A DNA stretch of 64,000 bases, from positions 1-64,000 of the forward strand of contig NZ_JAUDRH010000021.1 of the NCBI RefSeq assembly GCF_030381805.1. Direction: 5' to 3'. This document shows positions 1 through 9,227 of the stretch, in pieces. The first letter of the stretch is position 1. The number at the start of each line of letters is the position of its first letter. This stretch comes from Chlorogloeopsis sp. ULAP01. GTDB taxonomy: Bacteria; Cyanobacteriota; Cyanobacteriia; Cyanobacteriales; Nostocaceae. The notes beneath the pieces were generated by a model. The model had not been told where the DNA came from, did no database searches, and saw only the letters and a list, made by a program, of their open reading frames with translations. The position numbers were made by a program, and so were the translations under genes.

Positions 1-91
1 CATGAATGCCCTTTGCCCCTTGCCCCAAGACGACGGACGACGGTTCTGAGCGCCCCTTAAAGGAACGGGCTTCCCCGTCGTCTTTTGGTGA
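1..91. repeat. Dispersed 91-bp repeat, copy A (may extend left of the window)
   Basis: These bases recur at 5365-5455 with one mismatch. The unit contains a 10-bp inverted repeat (AAGACGACGG ... CCGTCGTCTT) around a GC-rich loop, so it can fold into a hairpin. It lies in the leader just upstream of murE and is open in the murE frame, which falsely lengthens that reading frame. Confidence 0.8.
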
Positions 92-215
92 GGGAGTTGA
101 GGAAGTAATAAGAGTAAATTCTTCCCCATCTTCCCTATCTCCCTCATCTGTTGCTCCTATTCTCCCACTCTTCCAATCCCTAGTCCTTAGTCCCTTTTTT
201 AACGAGGTTCACAAC

Positions 216-1718
216 ATGAAACTGCGGGAGTTAATCGCTACTGTAGAGGGAATTTTGCAATTACCTCAACATCCAGCGTTAGATGGTGAGGTGAAAGGGC
301 TGACAACAAATTCCCATGCCACGAATCCGGGAGATTTGTTCATTGGTATGCCTGGCACTCGTGTTGATGGTGGAGACTTTTGGCAAAGCGCGATCGCATC
401 GGGTGCTGTGGCAGCGATCATATCTCCTGGTGCAGCCCAAAAACACCCTCCCACACCGGAGGCTTGTGTGATTAGTGCCACTGACATGACGCAAGCCTGT
501 GCTCAAATCTCAGCTGCTTTTTACGACTATCCAGGGCATAAACTCAAACTTGTCGGTGTTACCGGTACTAATGGCAAAACCACAACCACCCATCTAATTG
601 AGTATTTCTTAAATAAAGCCAATAAAATCACTGCTTTAATGGGAACTCTTTATACTCGTTGGCCAGGATTTACGCAAACTGCTGTACATACAACACCCTT
701 TGCTGTAGATCTGCAACGCCAGCTAGCTGAGGCTGTTGCTGCTGGTAATGAATACGGTGTGATGGAAGTCAGTTCCCACGCTTTAGCGCAGGGGCGAGTA
801 CTGGGCTGCCAATTTGAAGTAGGGGTATTTAGCAATCTTACCCAAGATCACCTGGACTATCACCGTGATATGGAAGATTACTTTGCAGCCAAAGCTTTAC
901 TATTCAGTCCGAATTATCTCAAAGGACGGGCGATAATTAACACAGACGATTCCTACGGCAAGCGATTAATATCATCTTTAGATCCAGATAAAGTATGGAG
1001 CTATAGTGTTAGCGATTCTACTGCTGATTTGTGGATGAGTAATTTAAGTTACGAACCGAACGGTGTTAGTGGTATGCTGCATACACCAAAAGGAGATGTA
1101 GCTTTTAACTCACCGTTAGTCGGTCAATACAACCTCGAAAATCTACTGGCAGCAGTAGGAGCAGTTTTACACCTGGGATTAGATTTAGATATAGTAACAT
1201 CTGCCATTCCTGAGTTTCCTGGAGTACCTGGGCGGATGGAGAGAGTGCAAATTAGCCAAGAGCAAGATATCAGTGTGATTGTGGATTATGCCCACACCCC
1301 AGATAGCTTGGAGAGTTTGCTCAAAGCTGCACGTCCATTTATCCCCGGTAAGATGATTTGCGTGTTTGGCTGCGGCGGAGATAGAGATCGGACAAAACGT
1401 CCAAAAATGGGTAAAATAGCGGCTGAATTAGCAGATGTAGCAGTTGTAACCTCCGATAATCCTCGTACTGAAGATCCAGAGCGAATTTTGCAAGATATTT
1501 TGGCAGGGATACCCCCAACAGTGCAACCAATAGTTATATGCGATCGCGCTACGGCCATTCGTAATGCTATTTTACAAGCACAACCCGGAGATGGTGTCTT
1601 GCTCGCAGGCAAAGGTCATGAAGATTACCAAATTCTTGGAACTGAAAAAATTCACTTTGATGACAGGGAACACGCACGCGATGCTTTAGCACAAAGGATA
1701 AAGAAGGTTAATGGTTAG
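216..1718 (+). CDS. murE: UDP-N-acetylmuramoyl-tripeptide synthetase (MurE)
   Basis: Cytoplasmic Mur ligase that adds the third stem-peptide residue to UDP-MurNAc-L-Ala-D-Glu during peptidoglycan synthesis. The 500-residue product has the ATP-binding motif GVTGTNGKTTT near residues 113-123 and DNPRTEDP near residue 414. DNPR is the signature of enzymes that add meso-diaminopimelate. The frame is open 210 bases further upstream, but that part is the dispersed repeat plus low-complexity sequence, and the family begins with a short MKLREL-type N-terminus, so ATG 216 is chosen. A hairpin follows two bases after the stop. The gene appears monocistronic. Confidence 0.95.
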   Translation: MKLRELIATVEGILQLPQHPALDGEVKGLTTNSHATNPGDLFIGMPGTRVDGGDFWQSAIASGAVAAIISPGAAQKHPPTPEACVISATDMTQACAQISAAFYDYPGHKLKLVGVTGTNGKTTTTHLIEYFLNKANKITALMGTLYTRWPGFTQTAVHTTPFAVDLQRQLAEAVAAGNEYGVMEVSSHALAQGRVLGCQFEVGVFSNLTQDHLDYHRDMEDYFAAKALLFSPNYLKGRAIINTDDSYGKRLISSLDPDKVWSYSVSDSTADLWMSNLSYEPNGVSGMLHTPKGDVAFNSPLVGQYNLENLLAAVGAVLHLGLDLDIVTSAIPEFPGVPGRMERVQISQEQDISVIVDYAHTPDSLESLLKAARPFIPGKMICVFGCGGDRDRTKRPKMGKIAAELADVAVVTSDNPRTEDPERILQDILAGIPPTVQPIVICDRATAIRNAILQAQPGDGVLLAGKGHEDYQILGTEKIHFDDREHARDALAQRIKKVNG

Positions 1719-1720
1719 TA

Positions 1721-1748
1721 GTAGAGACGCGCTATGGCGCGTCTCTAC
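1721..1748. repeat. 28-bp palindromic repeat (GTAGAGACGCG family), copy 1
   Basis: Perfect 12-bp stem GTAGAGACGCGC / GCGCGTCTCTAC with a 4-base loop, two bases after the murE stop. Related 28-bp palindromes are at 31873-31900 and 48417-48444. No T-run follows directly, so a terminator role is unproven. Confidence 0.8.
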
Positions 1749-1888
1749 ATAGTTAGTAGTGTAGTTTTTATAACCGACTACTAACTATTTTCAATTTATA
1801 TTGTCAAAAATAAATACTTACAGTAAAACACTAGGCAGTATTAATTATTGCTTTATTATTCTTGGTATTGCCCTAATACGTTCGGCTC

Positions 1889-3541
1889 ATGAATTTTTAT
1901 CTAGCTCAGAAACTGTCAATTTATCATCTGGCTTCCAGCGTGCAAACGCCTCCTCCAACCTTATTATTAAGTCCTTCTAACTTACTATCACTGCTGAGGG
2001 CGCAAATTGATTTACTAATTGAGCAGCAGATTGCAGCCACTTTGTGGGTAAAACTACCGCCAGGAAAAATTTGGCACTCAGAAATTCAGCGCTATCAGGA
2101 AAAATTTGGTGATTCAGTCGCTATCTATACTTGCCATGTTGCAAATAGGGGGAAAGTAGAACAAAGCAATTTCTCTCCATCTCCTGCCAGTAGTTCGTAT
2201 CCTATAGGAAGCTCTACTTTAAGAGAAGTTGCTCACTCTAAGAGAAGCCGCGCACCAGGTGTGTATCAGGCAACTAGTCTACAGGATAAGCAGTTGAGTA
2301 CTCTACCAACCGCCCAAAACATATCTACATCAGTCGTATCCTACGGGCATCTCCAGGAGGAAAATCACACCAATTCTTACCCTGTAGATTTCTACAACAA
2401 AGAAAACAGTGCGAGATTCGCGCAGACAGAAAATACCACTGGGGCTTCTGTATCACAATCTCCTAATCCAAATTGTATTGACGTACTATTTCCACCAGAT
2501 AGCAAGATACGACGGGAATATTTTCTGATAGTTTTGTCGCCGCAGTTCTGTAGTTTAACAGTGGCTCATCGAGTTATCAAAAGCCAACAAAACTTACTAG
2601 CTATCAATACTATCGAGGGGAAAATTATTCAGCCGATTTTAAATGGTATCCAACAGGCAATCACAGCAGAATCGTTAACAAGTAATCCACTCATTAATTT
2701 TATCTGCCCAAAAATACTTGAATCAGAACTTATTCATCAACTGTTGGTAAAACAACTCCAGCGACAGAAACAAATTAATCATGAAATTAAACTAAAGCAA
2801 ATCTTGAGACTAAAACGGCAAAAACAAATGCTAAACAGCACTTTGCAGTTTAAAGATGAATTTTTGAACAATGTCTGTCAGGAACTGCGTACACCTCTTA
2901 CCCATATGAAGACAGCGCTGAGTTTATTAAATTCTCCAACTCTGAAAAATTCTCAGCGACAACGTTATCTACAAATGCTCAACCAAGAGTGCGATCGCCA
3001 GACTTCTCTAATTAATGGTGTACGAGAACTGATGCAAATTGAACGAGATTTGCAGGAAACAACCTTAGAATTATTAAACCTGGCAGATGTCGTACCTGGT
3101 GTAGTCAGTACCTACCAGCCTTTAACACAAGAAAAAGGGATCATGCTAGCTTACACCGTATCTACCGAACTTCCTCCTGTTTGGTGCGTTAGTGGAGGGC
3201 TAAGACAGATTGTGATTCATTTACTTTCCAATAGCATTAAGTTTACCCCTTGTGGCGGTCAAGTATGGGTCAAAGCTCGCACTCAAGGAGATTTTGTCTT
3301 ACTAGAATTTCGCGATACTGGTATTGGTATTGCTGAGAGTGAGATCTCCAAAATTTTTGATCGCTTTTATCGAGTGCGCTCAGTGGCTAGTGAAGAACAA
3401 GGAGGTTCAGGTTTAGGGTTAACAATTGTGCTGCAATTACTAGAGCGGTGTGGTGGCTCTTTGACTGTCAAGAGCAAGCCCTCAGAAGGCTCGACTTTTA
3501 CTGTGCAATTAGCAAGAGGTGGTAAAAAAGCCACTTCATAG
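1889..3541 (+). CDS. Histidine-kinase-like protein lacking the canonical phospho-acceptor His
   Basis: A 550-residue protein with no predicted membrane segment. The first 290 residues are unrecognised, with a low-complexity Ser/Thr-rich stretch at about 90-195. A basic coiled region precedes a HisKA-like helix. The usual SHELRTPL box reads CQELRTPL, so Gln331 sits where the phosphorylated His is expected. The ATPase domain looks intact: N-box SNSIKFTP, G1 box DTGIGI, G2 box GGSGLGLT. The C-terminus therefore resembles a complete kinase ATPase while the acceptor is replaced. It may act without His phosphorylation, as a phosphatase or scaffold, but that is inference. It is monocistronic, between murE and the AraC gene. 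Confidence 0.85.
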   Translation: MNFYLAQKLSIYHLASSVQTPPPTLLLSPSNLLSLLRAQIDLLIEQQIAATLWVKLPPGKIWHSEIQRYQEKFGDSVAIYTCHVANRGKVEQSNFSPSPASSSYPIGSSTLREVAHSKRSRAPGVYQATSLQDKQLSTLPTAQNISTSVVSYGHLQEENHTNSYPVDFYNKENSARFAQTENTTGASVSQSPNPNCIDVLFPPDSKIRREYFLIVLSPQFCSLTVAHRVIKSQQNLLAINTIEGKIIQPILNGIQQAITAESLTSNPLINFICPKILESELIHQLLVKQLQRQKQINHEIKLKQILRLKRQKQMLNSTLQFKDEFLNNVCQELRTPLTHMKTALSLLNSPTLKNSQRQRYLQMLNQECDRQTSLINGVRELMQIERDLQETTLELLNLADVVPGVVSTYQPLTQEKGIMLAYTVSTELPPVWCVSGGLRQIVIHLLSNSIKFTPCGGQVWVKARTQGDFVLLEFRDTGIGIAESEISKIFDRFYRVRSVASEEQGGSGLGLTIVLQLLERCGGSLTVKSKPSEGSTFTVQLARGGKKATS

Positions 3542-3809
3542 TAGCAGTAATAATATTGTTGAGAGGCTGTGTCTAAAGAAATGATAATCTAGAATTCTCG
3601 CACTACCCTTCTTGTATAGCCTCCTTGACATGAGCTATACGCCAAAAACGTAATTGCTTCGCTGTTCTCCCAGTAATTCTTGACAACTGCACTGATGCCA
3701 TTCGGCACGCTTCGAGAACGTGAACGCAAAAGTTTTCAGTCTACTGATATTACTAGATATTAAACTAGATTAATGACAAATTTAATCAACAATGTTGAAC
3801 TTACTTTAA
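3542..3809. other. Intergenic region upstream of the AraC-family gene
   Basis: A 268-base AT-rich stretch. No gene, RNA or clear terminator was recognised. It presumably holds the promoter of the regulator at 3810. Confidence 0.5.
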
Positions 3810-4811
3810 ATGAGCATCATCCTCTCATCGTCAAGTTGGCGTGAACTTTGGGACGAAAGTTGGCAAAAAGCTCGCAACATAGATCCGTTGGATAGTTCTG
3901 ATGTGATTGGGGAGTATCCTACACAGATTGCTAAGGGCTATAAGCGGAATATCAGTTTACGTAACGGCGTTGATCTAACTCTCCATCGCTACAGCTTCCA
4001 TGAGGATGTAATTACTGTAGATGGACAGCCTTGTGAAGCAGGCTGTTTGGAGTGGGTTTTCAATCTCTCCTCTAGCTGGAAGTTTTGGGATGGATCTTAT
4101 GTCACCGAAGGACAGCATTATGTAGCTGGGATGTTTATACCTGGTGGTGAAAGTTTAGATATTGCCCGTTATCCCAGAATCGAAGTTGATATTCATCTTC
4201 AGCCGGAATTGTTTAGGACTTTGGCAGGAGAGCACTTTCATTTGCTGCCGCTTGAGTTACAACGTATGGTTGAGGGTGATGAGAGCTTACCCTTTTCATC
4301 ACTCCAAACCACCACTCCTGCCATGCACCTTGTCTTAGAGCAAATCCTCAACTGTCCCTACCAGGGCTTGACAAAGCAGCTTTATCTAGAGAGCAAATCA
4401 TTAGAAATTCTGGCACTATATCTCGATTCGATGATGTCACAGCAGAAATCAAAATTGGCAGTAAAGCTGCGATTGGATGATGTTGATCGCATTCACCAAG
4501 CCAAGGATATTTTGCTCCAACACGCCGAGCATCCCCCTTCGCTGTTAGAGTTAGCGCGAAAAGTAGGGATGAATGACTGCACTTTAAAGCGAGGGTTTCG
4601 GCAAGTTTTTGGAACAACAGTATTTGGCTATTTACATGACTACCGCATGAATCGAGCCAGAAAGCTACTGGAAGCGCAAACAATGAGTGTTCAGGAAGTT
4701 GCACGTGCTGTTGGCTATGCTAGTACTAGTTCTTTTTATGCTGCGTTTCGCAAAAAGTTTGGGATGAATCCTGGCACGCATCTTGCTGCAAATCACCGTA
4801 AGGTAATTTGA
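3810..4811 (+). CDS. AraC-family transcriptional regulator, PchR-like
   Basis: A 333-residue regulator. The N-terminal ~220 residues form a ligand-sensing domain of the type seen in cyanobacterial PchR-like proteins (EDVITVDGQPCEAGCLEW near residue 70). The C-terminal ~100 residues hold two helix-turn-helix units: LARKVGMNDCTLKRGFRQVF and VQEVARAVGYAS followed by FYAAFRKKFGMNPG. PchR-type regulators control siderophore synthesis or uptake genes in response to iron-siderophore. The siderophore uptake genes directly downstream (5918-14301) make it the likely local regulator. A 21-bp-period direct repeat at 5721-5761 is a candidate operator. Confidence 0.9.
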   Translation: MSIILSSSSWRELWDESWQKARNIDPLDSSDVIGEYPTQIAKGYKRNISLRNGVDLTLHRYSFHEDVITVDGQPCEAGCLEWVFNLSSSWKFWDGSYVTEGQHYVAGMFIPGGESLDIARYPRIEVDIHLQPELFRTLAGEHFHLLPLELQRMVEGDESLPFSSLQTTTPAMHLVLEQILNCPYQGLTKQLYLESKSLEILALYLDSMMSQQKSKLAVKLRLDDVDRIHQAKDILLQHAEHPPSLLELARKVGMNDCTLKRGFRQVFGTTVFGYLHDYRMNRARKLLEAQTMSVQEVARAVGYASTSSFYAAFRKKFGMNPGTHLAANHRKVI

Positions 4812-4844
4812 AATTTTGGAAAGCATTATTGACTCTTAAGCCTA

Positions 4845-5018
4845 TCAGAGCACTTTTCCTCTTATATTTGCTGAAAATATCGCAGAAGATAAGCGTTTAG
4901 CATGAACTACCGAACTCATATCTGGCATCTCCTGGCGACAATCGGGACAAAACCAATAAACTCCACTAGTACGAATATGTTGCAAAAGTTTTCGATTACA
5001 GCAAGGGCAGTCACTCAT
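4845..5018 (-). CDS. Small zinc-ribbon protein (57 aa)
   Basis: A short open frame begins MSDCPCCNRKLL and continues GVYWFCPDCRQEMPDM. The paired CPCC and CPDC cysteines (residues 4-7 and 24-27) form a typical zinc-ribbon knuckle pair. The C-terminal 23 residues have no recognised motif. Small proteins with this zinc ribbon and the following WFCP...EMP segment are common in cyanobacteria, but I know of no established function. It lies convergent to the AraC gene, 33 bases from its stop, with its own upstream region. Confidence 0.7.
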   Translation of the reverse strand: MSDCPCCNRKLLQHIRTSGVYWFCPDCRQEMPDMSSVVHAKRLSSAIFSANIRGKVL

Positions 5019-5364
5019 ATTTAAATTAAGGCGTCGCTAAATTTTAAATTGATAAACTTTAGTTATTGACACTAAAATCAATAGCTATCTTGATTTCTTG
5101 AGATTTGTCCAATCAGAAAAATATGCGGGAGAGTGAATCTCCCACAAGAAAAGCTGATGTTAGAGGTCATAGTATCTATACAAAAAACAATCTAACAAAC
5201 AATTCAAACTATTGCTATTAATTTTCAATAGCTTTTGTATATAGCGATCGCGATTAGCATGATAATTCCTCATGTTTACCCAGATGCAAGTTAAGCTCAT
5301 CCCCCGACTGAAGTCTGGGGAATTTCGCGGGCATCGGGAATTGGGAATTGGGCATTGGCCAATG

Positions 5365-5455
5365 CATGAATGCCCTTTGCCCCTTGCCCCAAGACGACGG
5401 ACGACGGTTCTGAGTGCCCCTTAAAGGAACGGGCTTCCCCGTCGTCTTTTGGTGA
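5365..5455. repeat. Dispersed 91-bp repeat, copy B
   Basis: Matches 1-91 with one substitution (C to T). The inner 10-bp inverted repeat AAGACGACGG / CCGTCGTCTT is conserved. It is flanked on the left by GGGAATTGGGCATTGG-type short repeats. Confidence 0.8.
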
Positions 5456-5720
5456 TTTGATTGCTACAGATCCACCAGGCAGAGCCATCAAAGCCTAGTA
5501 ACTAGGTTTAATCTGGTAGCTAGAAATTGCTATGAATTGCGAAAGCGATCGCCTGATGCAAACTGTATAAGCTTTTTGAAAAGTCATAACAACTATATAA
5601 ATCGCCTCCTCAAGGAAATATGGAGTTTTGAGGTTAATGTGCTGGGAACAACTCAATAGCCGCCAGATAATTTGAAATTTTAGAGCAGGCGATCGCCCTC
5701 ATTATCCGAAAATTAATTCA

Positions 5721-5761
5721 AAAAATTCCGTTTGGAACAAAAAAAATTCCGTTTGGAACAA
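5721..5761. promoter_or_regulatory. Tandem 20-bp direct repeat, candidate AraC/PchR operator
   Basis: The 20-bp unit AAAAATTCCGTTTGGAACAA occurs twice with a one-base spacer, a 21-bp period or two helical turns. Each unit contains the small dyad TTCC-GTTT-GGAA. AraC-family proteins typically bind two direct half-sites about 21 bp apart, and an AraC/PchR-type gene lies just upstream. The site is about 160-210 bp before the siderophore-binding-protein gene. Assignment to that regulator is inference. Confidence 0.5.
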
Positions 5762-5917
5762 GTGAAGTACTTCCAATGGGTTTATTATTTCCTGTAAGCT
5801 TTCTGAAAAATATTCTCAAGTTTGTTTTGGAATCAGATTGAGTTATCTGCTCAAGCAGCAACCCCAAGTGTAGCTGAATTGAGCAAGATTCACTTTGGAG
5901 TTTAATCAATAAATAAT

Positions 5918-6949
5918 GTGAGGAGCAGCTTGAAGTTACGGTTGTGGTGTTTTAGCCGATGGCTCAATTTATTTTTGTTGGTAGTCAGTACCTTGACATT
6001 GACTTGTGCTTGTAATAGCAAATTTTCTCAACCTTCTTCCAATTCATCCTCACTCATTACCTCAAAATGCAGAATCGTTAAACATGGAATGGGGGAAAGC
6101 TGCGTTCCCATCAATCCACAACGAATCATTGTTTTGGATACCAGCCCACTGGATGCGGTTTTGACATTGGGGCTAAAACCGATAGGAGCTACAGAATTTG
6201 ATGCACTCAAACAAATCAATGTTTATCCAAAAGAACAGACAGAAGGAATTGCAGTTATCGGTGGAGATTTACAACCCAATCTTGAGAAGATTGTCCTCCT
6301 AAAGCCTGACTTAATTCTGAGTCCCCAATTTTACGTTAAGGGAATGGGAATCTACAATCAGCTATCGCAAATTGCGCCAACTGTCGTCGCTGCGAGCGGA
6401 AATGCTGCTGAGAGTAATTATTGGAAGGACTACTGGAAGGAAGATTTAAAAATCTATGCTGATGCATTGAATAAAACTCAAGAAGCAGAGCAACTTTTGC
6501 ACAATTACCATCAGCGAATTGCAGAATTTCAACAAAGAATGGGTGACAGGCTCAAGGAAACTAAAGTTTCCATCATCGCCACTATTAACTATGGGCCAAA
6601 TTATCCAACCCGAATCTACTTGAGAGGATCGTTCATGGGTTCTGTGGTTGAGGAAGCAGGGTTAAAACGACCAGTTGCACAAATAAAAGATGGTTTTACA
6701 GCAGATGTTTCGATTGAAAGACTTGACTTGATTGAGGGGGATGTCATGTTCGCCGTGACACCTAAACCTGAAGAATCTACGTTGACACAACTAAAGCAAA
6801 ATCCGTTGTGGTTTCGACTGAATGTGGTTAAACAGAGCAAAGTTTACAACGTGCATTATGCCACTTGGGTTGCACAACGCAATATCGGTGGGGCAAATCG
6901 CATTCTTGACGATCTCTTTAGATATCTAGTTGAGGAGAATTATCAATGA
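5918..6949 (+). CDS. Iron-siderophore ABC transporter substrate-binding lipoprotein
   Basis: Periplasmic-binding protein of the FecB/FhuD type (343 residues). It has an N-terminal hydrophobic signal ending in a Cys pair (TLTCAC), fitting lipid anchoring. The mature start resembles other cyanobacterial siderophore receptors (CRIVKHGMGESCVPINPQRI), followed by LGLKPIGA and LKPDLILSP. It captures ferric siderophore for an inner-membrane permease; no intact permease is present in the window. The start is uncertain: GTG 5918 has no ribosome site, whereas GAGGAG at 5920-5925 precedes TTG 5930. It overlaps the next gene by four bases (ATGA). Confidence 0.88.
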   Translation: MRSSLKLRLWCFSRWLNLFLLVVSTLTLTCACNSKFSQPSSNSSSLITSKCRIVKHGMGESCVPINPQRIIVLDTSPLDAVLTLGLKPIGATEFDALKQINVYPKEQTEGIAVIGGDLQPNLEKIVLLKPDLILSPQFYVKGMGIYNQLSQIAPTVVAASGNAAESNYWKDYWKEDLKIYADALNKTQEAEQLLHNYHQRIAEFQQRMGDRLKETKVSIIATINYGPNYPTRIYLRGSFMGSVVEEAGLKRPVAQIKDGFTADVSIERLDLIEGDVMFAVTPKPEESTLTQLKQNPLWFRLNVVKQSKVYNVHYATWVAQRNIGGANRILDDLFRYLVEENYQ

Positions 6950-7836
6950 TAAAAACATTACAATCTCATTTTGTAGAAGAAATATATGCTCATGCTCAAC
7001 AGACGTTGGATAGCTTCTATACAGATGGCATTCTCCTCACAACACCTGCCAATGATGTAGACGTGATTGGGGCTACTCAATATCTGCAACCTAACAATCT
7101 ACTATCCATCCTCAAGGCTAGTCCGGAATATCAAAAGACTCAGGATCTTCGCGTTGCTGCATCGTTATGGAACAAAGCCTATAGCTGGACACCTTTACCG
7201 GGTGTCTTAGCGTTCATGACTTGGGCAGGTGTAGGATTTGATGCCTCACTTGATAACGTAAGTTTTGTCTTCAAAGACGGTGAATTGCAAGCGTTGTGGT
7301 TTCACGATCCCAGCCGTACTGTAATTTATCCAGAGCGATGTCCAATTTCCATTCCCAACGGCTATCCAGGTAAATTAGCAAACAGTGTAGATGAACTCTA
7401 CAATTCGGTATTTACGGGCTTATTTCAAAATCATCTGTTACCTATCATTAATCGCCTCCACACCTTAACCAAAGTATCCAAAAAGACACTTTGGGGAAAT
7501 GCAGTCAATGCTTCTTATGGAATATTTGAGGATTTGGATGGATATGCAAAAAAAGAAGCTATCCAAACGGATTATTCGGTGTTATTTGAACAGCCCCATA
7601 GTTTAGTTCTGTCCAATTCTGTGCAGGAGACACTTCAGAAACCAAATCCTCTCTACAACTTGATCCGCAGCGAAAAATTTAATGAACCTGGTTTACCTAC
7701 CCAGATGAAAGTCCGAAAAACTTGCTGCCTCATTGCTCTGATTCCTCCAGATTATTCCAAGTGTGGCAACTGCCCTCTATTGAAACCAAGCGATCGCATT
7801 GCCCGCATGAAGAAAAAACTGGCTCAGGCACATTGA
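6946..7836 (+). CDS. FhuF-like siderophore-iron reductase
   Basis: A 296-residue soluble protein. Its C-terminus contains KTCCLIALIPPDYSKCGNCP, the Cys-Cys...Cys-x2-Cys arrangement that binds the [2Fe-2S] cluster in FhuF-type ferric-siderophore reductases. The likely role is release of iron from imported siderophore in the cytoplasm. Translation is coupled to the upstream binding-protein gene (4-base overlap), and the MFS gene starts one base after its stop, so the three form one operon. Confidence 0.85.
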   Translation: MIKTLQSHFVEEIYAHAQQTLDSFYTDGILLTTPANDVDVIGATQYLQPNNLLSILKASPEYQKTQDLRVAASLWNKAYSWTPLPGVLAFMTWAGVGFDASLDNVSFVFKDGELQALWFHDPSRTVIYPERCPISIPNGYPGKLANSVDELYNSVFTGLFQNHLLPIINRLHTLTKVSKKTLWGNAVNASYGIFEDLDGYAKKEAIQTDYSVLFEQPHSLVLSNSVQETLQKPNPLYNLIRSEKFNEPGLPTQMKVRKTCCLIALIPPDYSKCGNCPLLKPSDRIARMKKKLAQAH

Positions 7837-7837
7837 T

Positions 7838-9163
7838 ATGACATTAGAGCAACAACCCAAAAGTTTACGCACCTTTACTTTCATCTGGCTAGGACAAACC
7901 GCCTCTTTGATTGGCTCTAATATGACGAGTTTTGCCCTTACCATCTGGGCATGGCAGCAAACAGGTGAAGCCACTCCACTGGCTCTAATTGCTTTTTTCA
8001 CAGAAGTTCCGATTTTAATTGCTTCCATCTTTGCCGGGATTTTAGTTGATCGCAGCGATCGCAAATTGATCATGATTGGTGGTGATTCTGTTGCCGCACT
8101 TTCCACTGTCATCGTCCTGGGCTTATTTTTTACTAACCAGCTAGCTATTTGGCATCTCTACATTATTGGAGCAGCTAACGGATTATTCGGCTACTTTCAT
8201 GGGTTAGCGTTCTCTGCCTCTCAAGCTCTGCTTGTTTCTCAACAACACTATGTCAGAGTGGGCGCAATGGGATCGATTAGAACCTTTGGCTCTGGTGTCA
8301 TAGCTCCAGCATTAGCAGGTGTGTTGTATCCCATTGTGGGATTAATTGGTATTTTGCTGATTGATATTGCTACATTTGCCATTGCTGTTAGCACACTTTG
8401 GATTGCAAGAATTCCTCAACCGCAAAGAGAAATAGAAAATCAAGAGTCGAAAGTAGAAGGAGTTTGGCAAGAGTTAACCTTTGGATTTCGCTATCTTTGG
8501 CAACGTCCTAGTCTCATGGCATTGCAACTGTTTTCCTTGAGTTTCATTTTCTTTGATGTCGCCTCTGCTGTTAGTGAACCGATGATTTTGGCACGTAGCA
8601 ACAACAATACGGCTGTATTGGGAATGGTGGGTGGAGCGATGGGACTCGGCGGCTTAATTGGCGGTATCTTAATGATGCTCTGGGGCGGGCCAAAACGACG
8701 CATCCACGGGCTATTGATTGGTCGAGCCTTTGTTTTTGGCTTTGAGACAATGCTGGGAATTTGGCGATCGCCCTCACTCTGGATGGGAGCCAACTTCTGT
8801 GCAGGTTTATTTAAGCCATTAGCAAATAGCTGCGAAGAAGCCATCTGGCTTTCCAAAGTAGAACCTGCCACTCAAGGACGTGTATTTGCTGCTAGTTCAC
8901 TGCTTACCGGACTAATTGTCCCCTTGGGATTGTTGATTTCAGGGCCTCTTGCCGACAGATTCTTTGAACCTGCAATGCAACCTGGAGGAATGCTAGTTCC
9001 TATCTTCGGCAGCATATTTGGTACGGGTACAGGTAGCGGCATGGCACTCCAATTTGCCCTGTTCTCTTTTATTGTTGTCCTGATTTGTTTGGGCTGTTAT
9101 GCCTTTCCTGTGTTGCGTGATGTAGAGGATAGATTGCCAGACCACGAAGCAATTACCAGTTAA
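7838..9163 (+). CDS. MFS transporter, siderophore-exporter (EntS) type
   Basis: A 441-residue major facilitator protein with about 12 hydrophobic segments. It has the loop 2-3 motif GILVDRSDRK near residue 68 and an N-terminus typical of MFS_3 members (FTFIWLGQTASLIGSNMTSFAL). Family members such as EntS export siderophores or other drugs. Its place between the FhuF-like gene and the TonB-dependent receptor supports siderophore traffic. Substrate and direction are inferred from context only. Confidence 0.85.
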   Translation: MTLEQQPKSLRTFTFIWLGQTASLIGSNMTSFALTIWAWQQTGEATPLALIAFFTEVPILIASIFAGILVDRSDRKLIMIGGDSVAALSTVIVLGLFFTNQLAIWHLYIIGAANGLFGYFHGLAFSASQALLVSQQHYVRVGAMGSIRTFGSGVIAPALAGVLYPIVGLIGILLIDIATFAIAVSTLWIARIPQPQREIENQESKVEGVWQELTFGFRYLWQRPSLMALQLFSLSFIFFDVASAVSEPMILARSNNNTAVLGMVGGAMGLGGLIGGILMMLWGGPKRRIHGLLIGRAFVFGFETMLGIWRSPSLWMGANFCAGLFKPLANSCEEAIWLSKVEPATQGRVFAASSLLTGLIVPLGLLISGPLADRFFEPAMQPGGMLVPIFGSIFGTGTGSGMALQFALFSFIVVLICLGCYAFPVLRDVEDRLPDHEAITS

Positions 9164-9227
9164 TAGGATTTTGAATTGGATAATCCAGTCGCAATCATTT
9201 TTCAAAATTAGGTGTGGGGCAAATATT

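Larger units (their letters stand above)
5019..5917. other. Long intergenic region with a repeat and a candidate operator
   Basis: About 900 bases without a supported gene. It contains the second copy of the 91-bp repeat (5365-5455), several GCGATCGC octamers, and the tandem TTCCGTTTGGAAC repeat at 5721-5761. It should contain the promoters of the zinc-ribbon gene (leftward) and of the siderophore operon (rightward). Confidence 0.6.

Noticed and set aside
5297..5491. Open frame of 64 codons on the minus strand
   Set aside because: It runs through the 91-bp repeat and has no protein-like composition or ribosome site.
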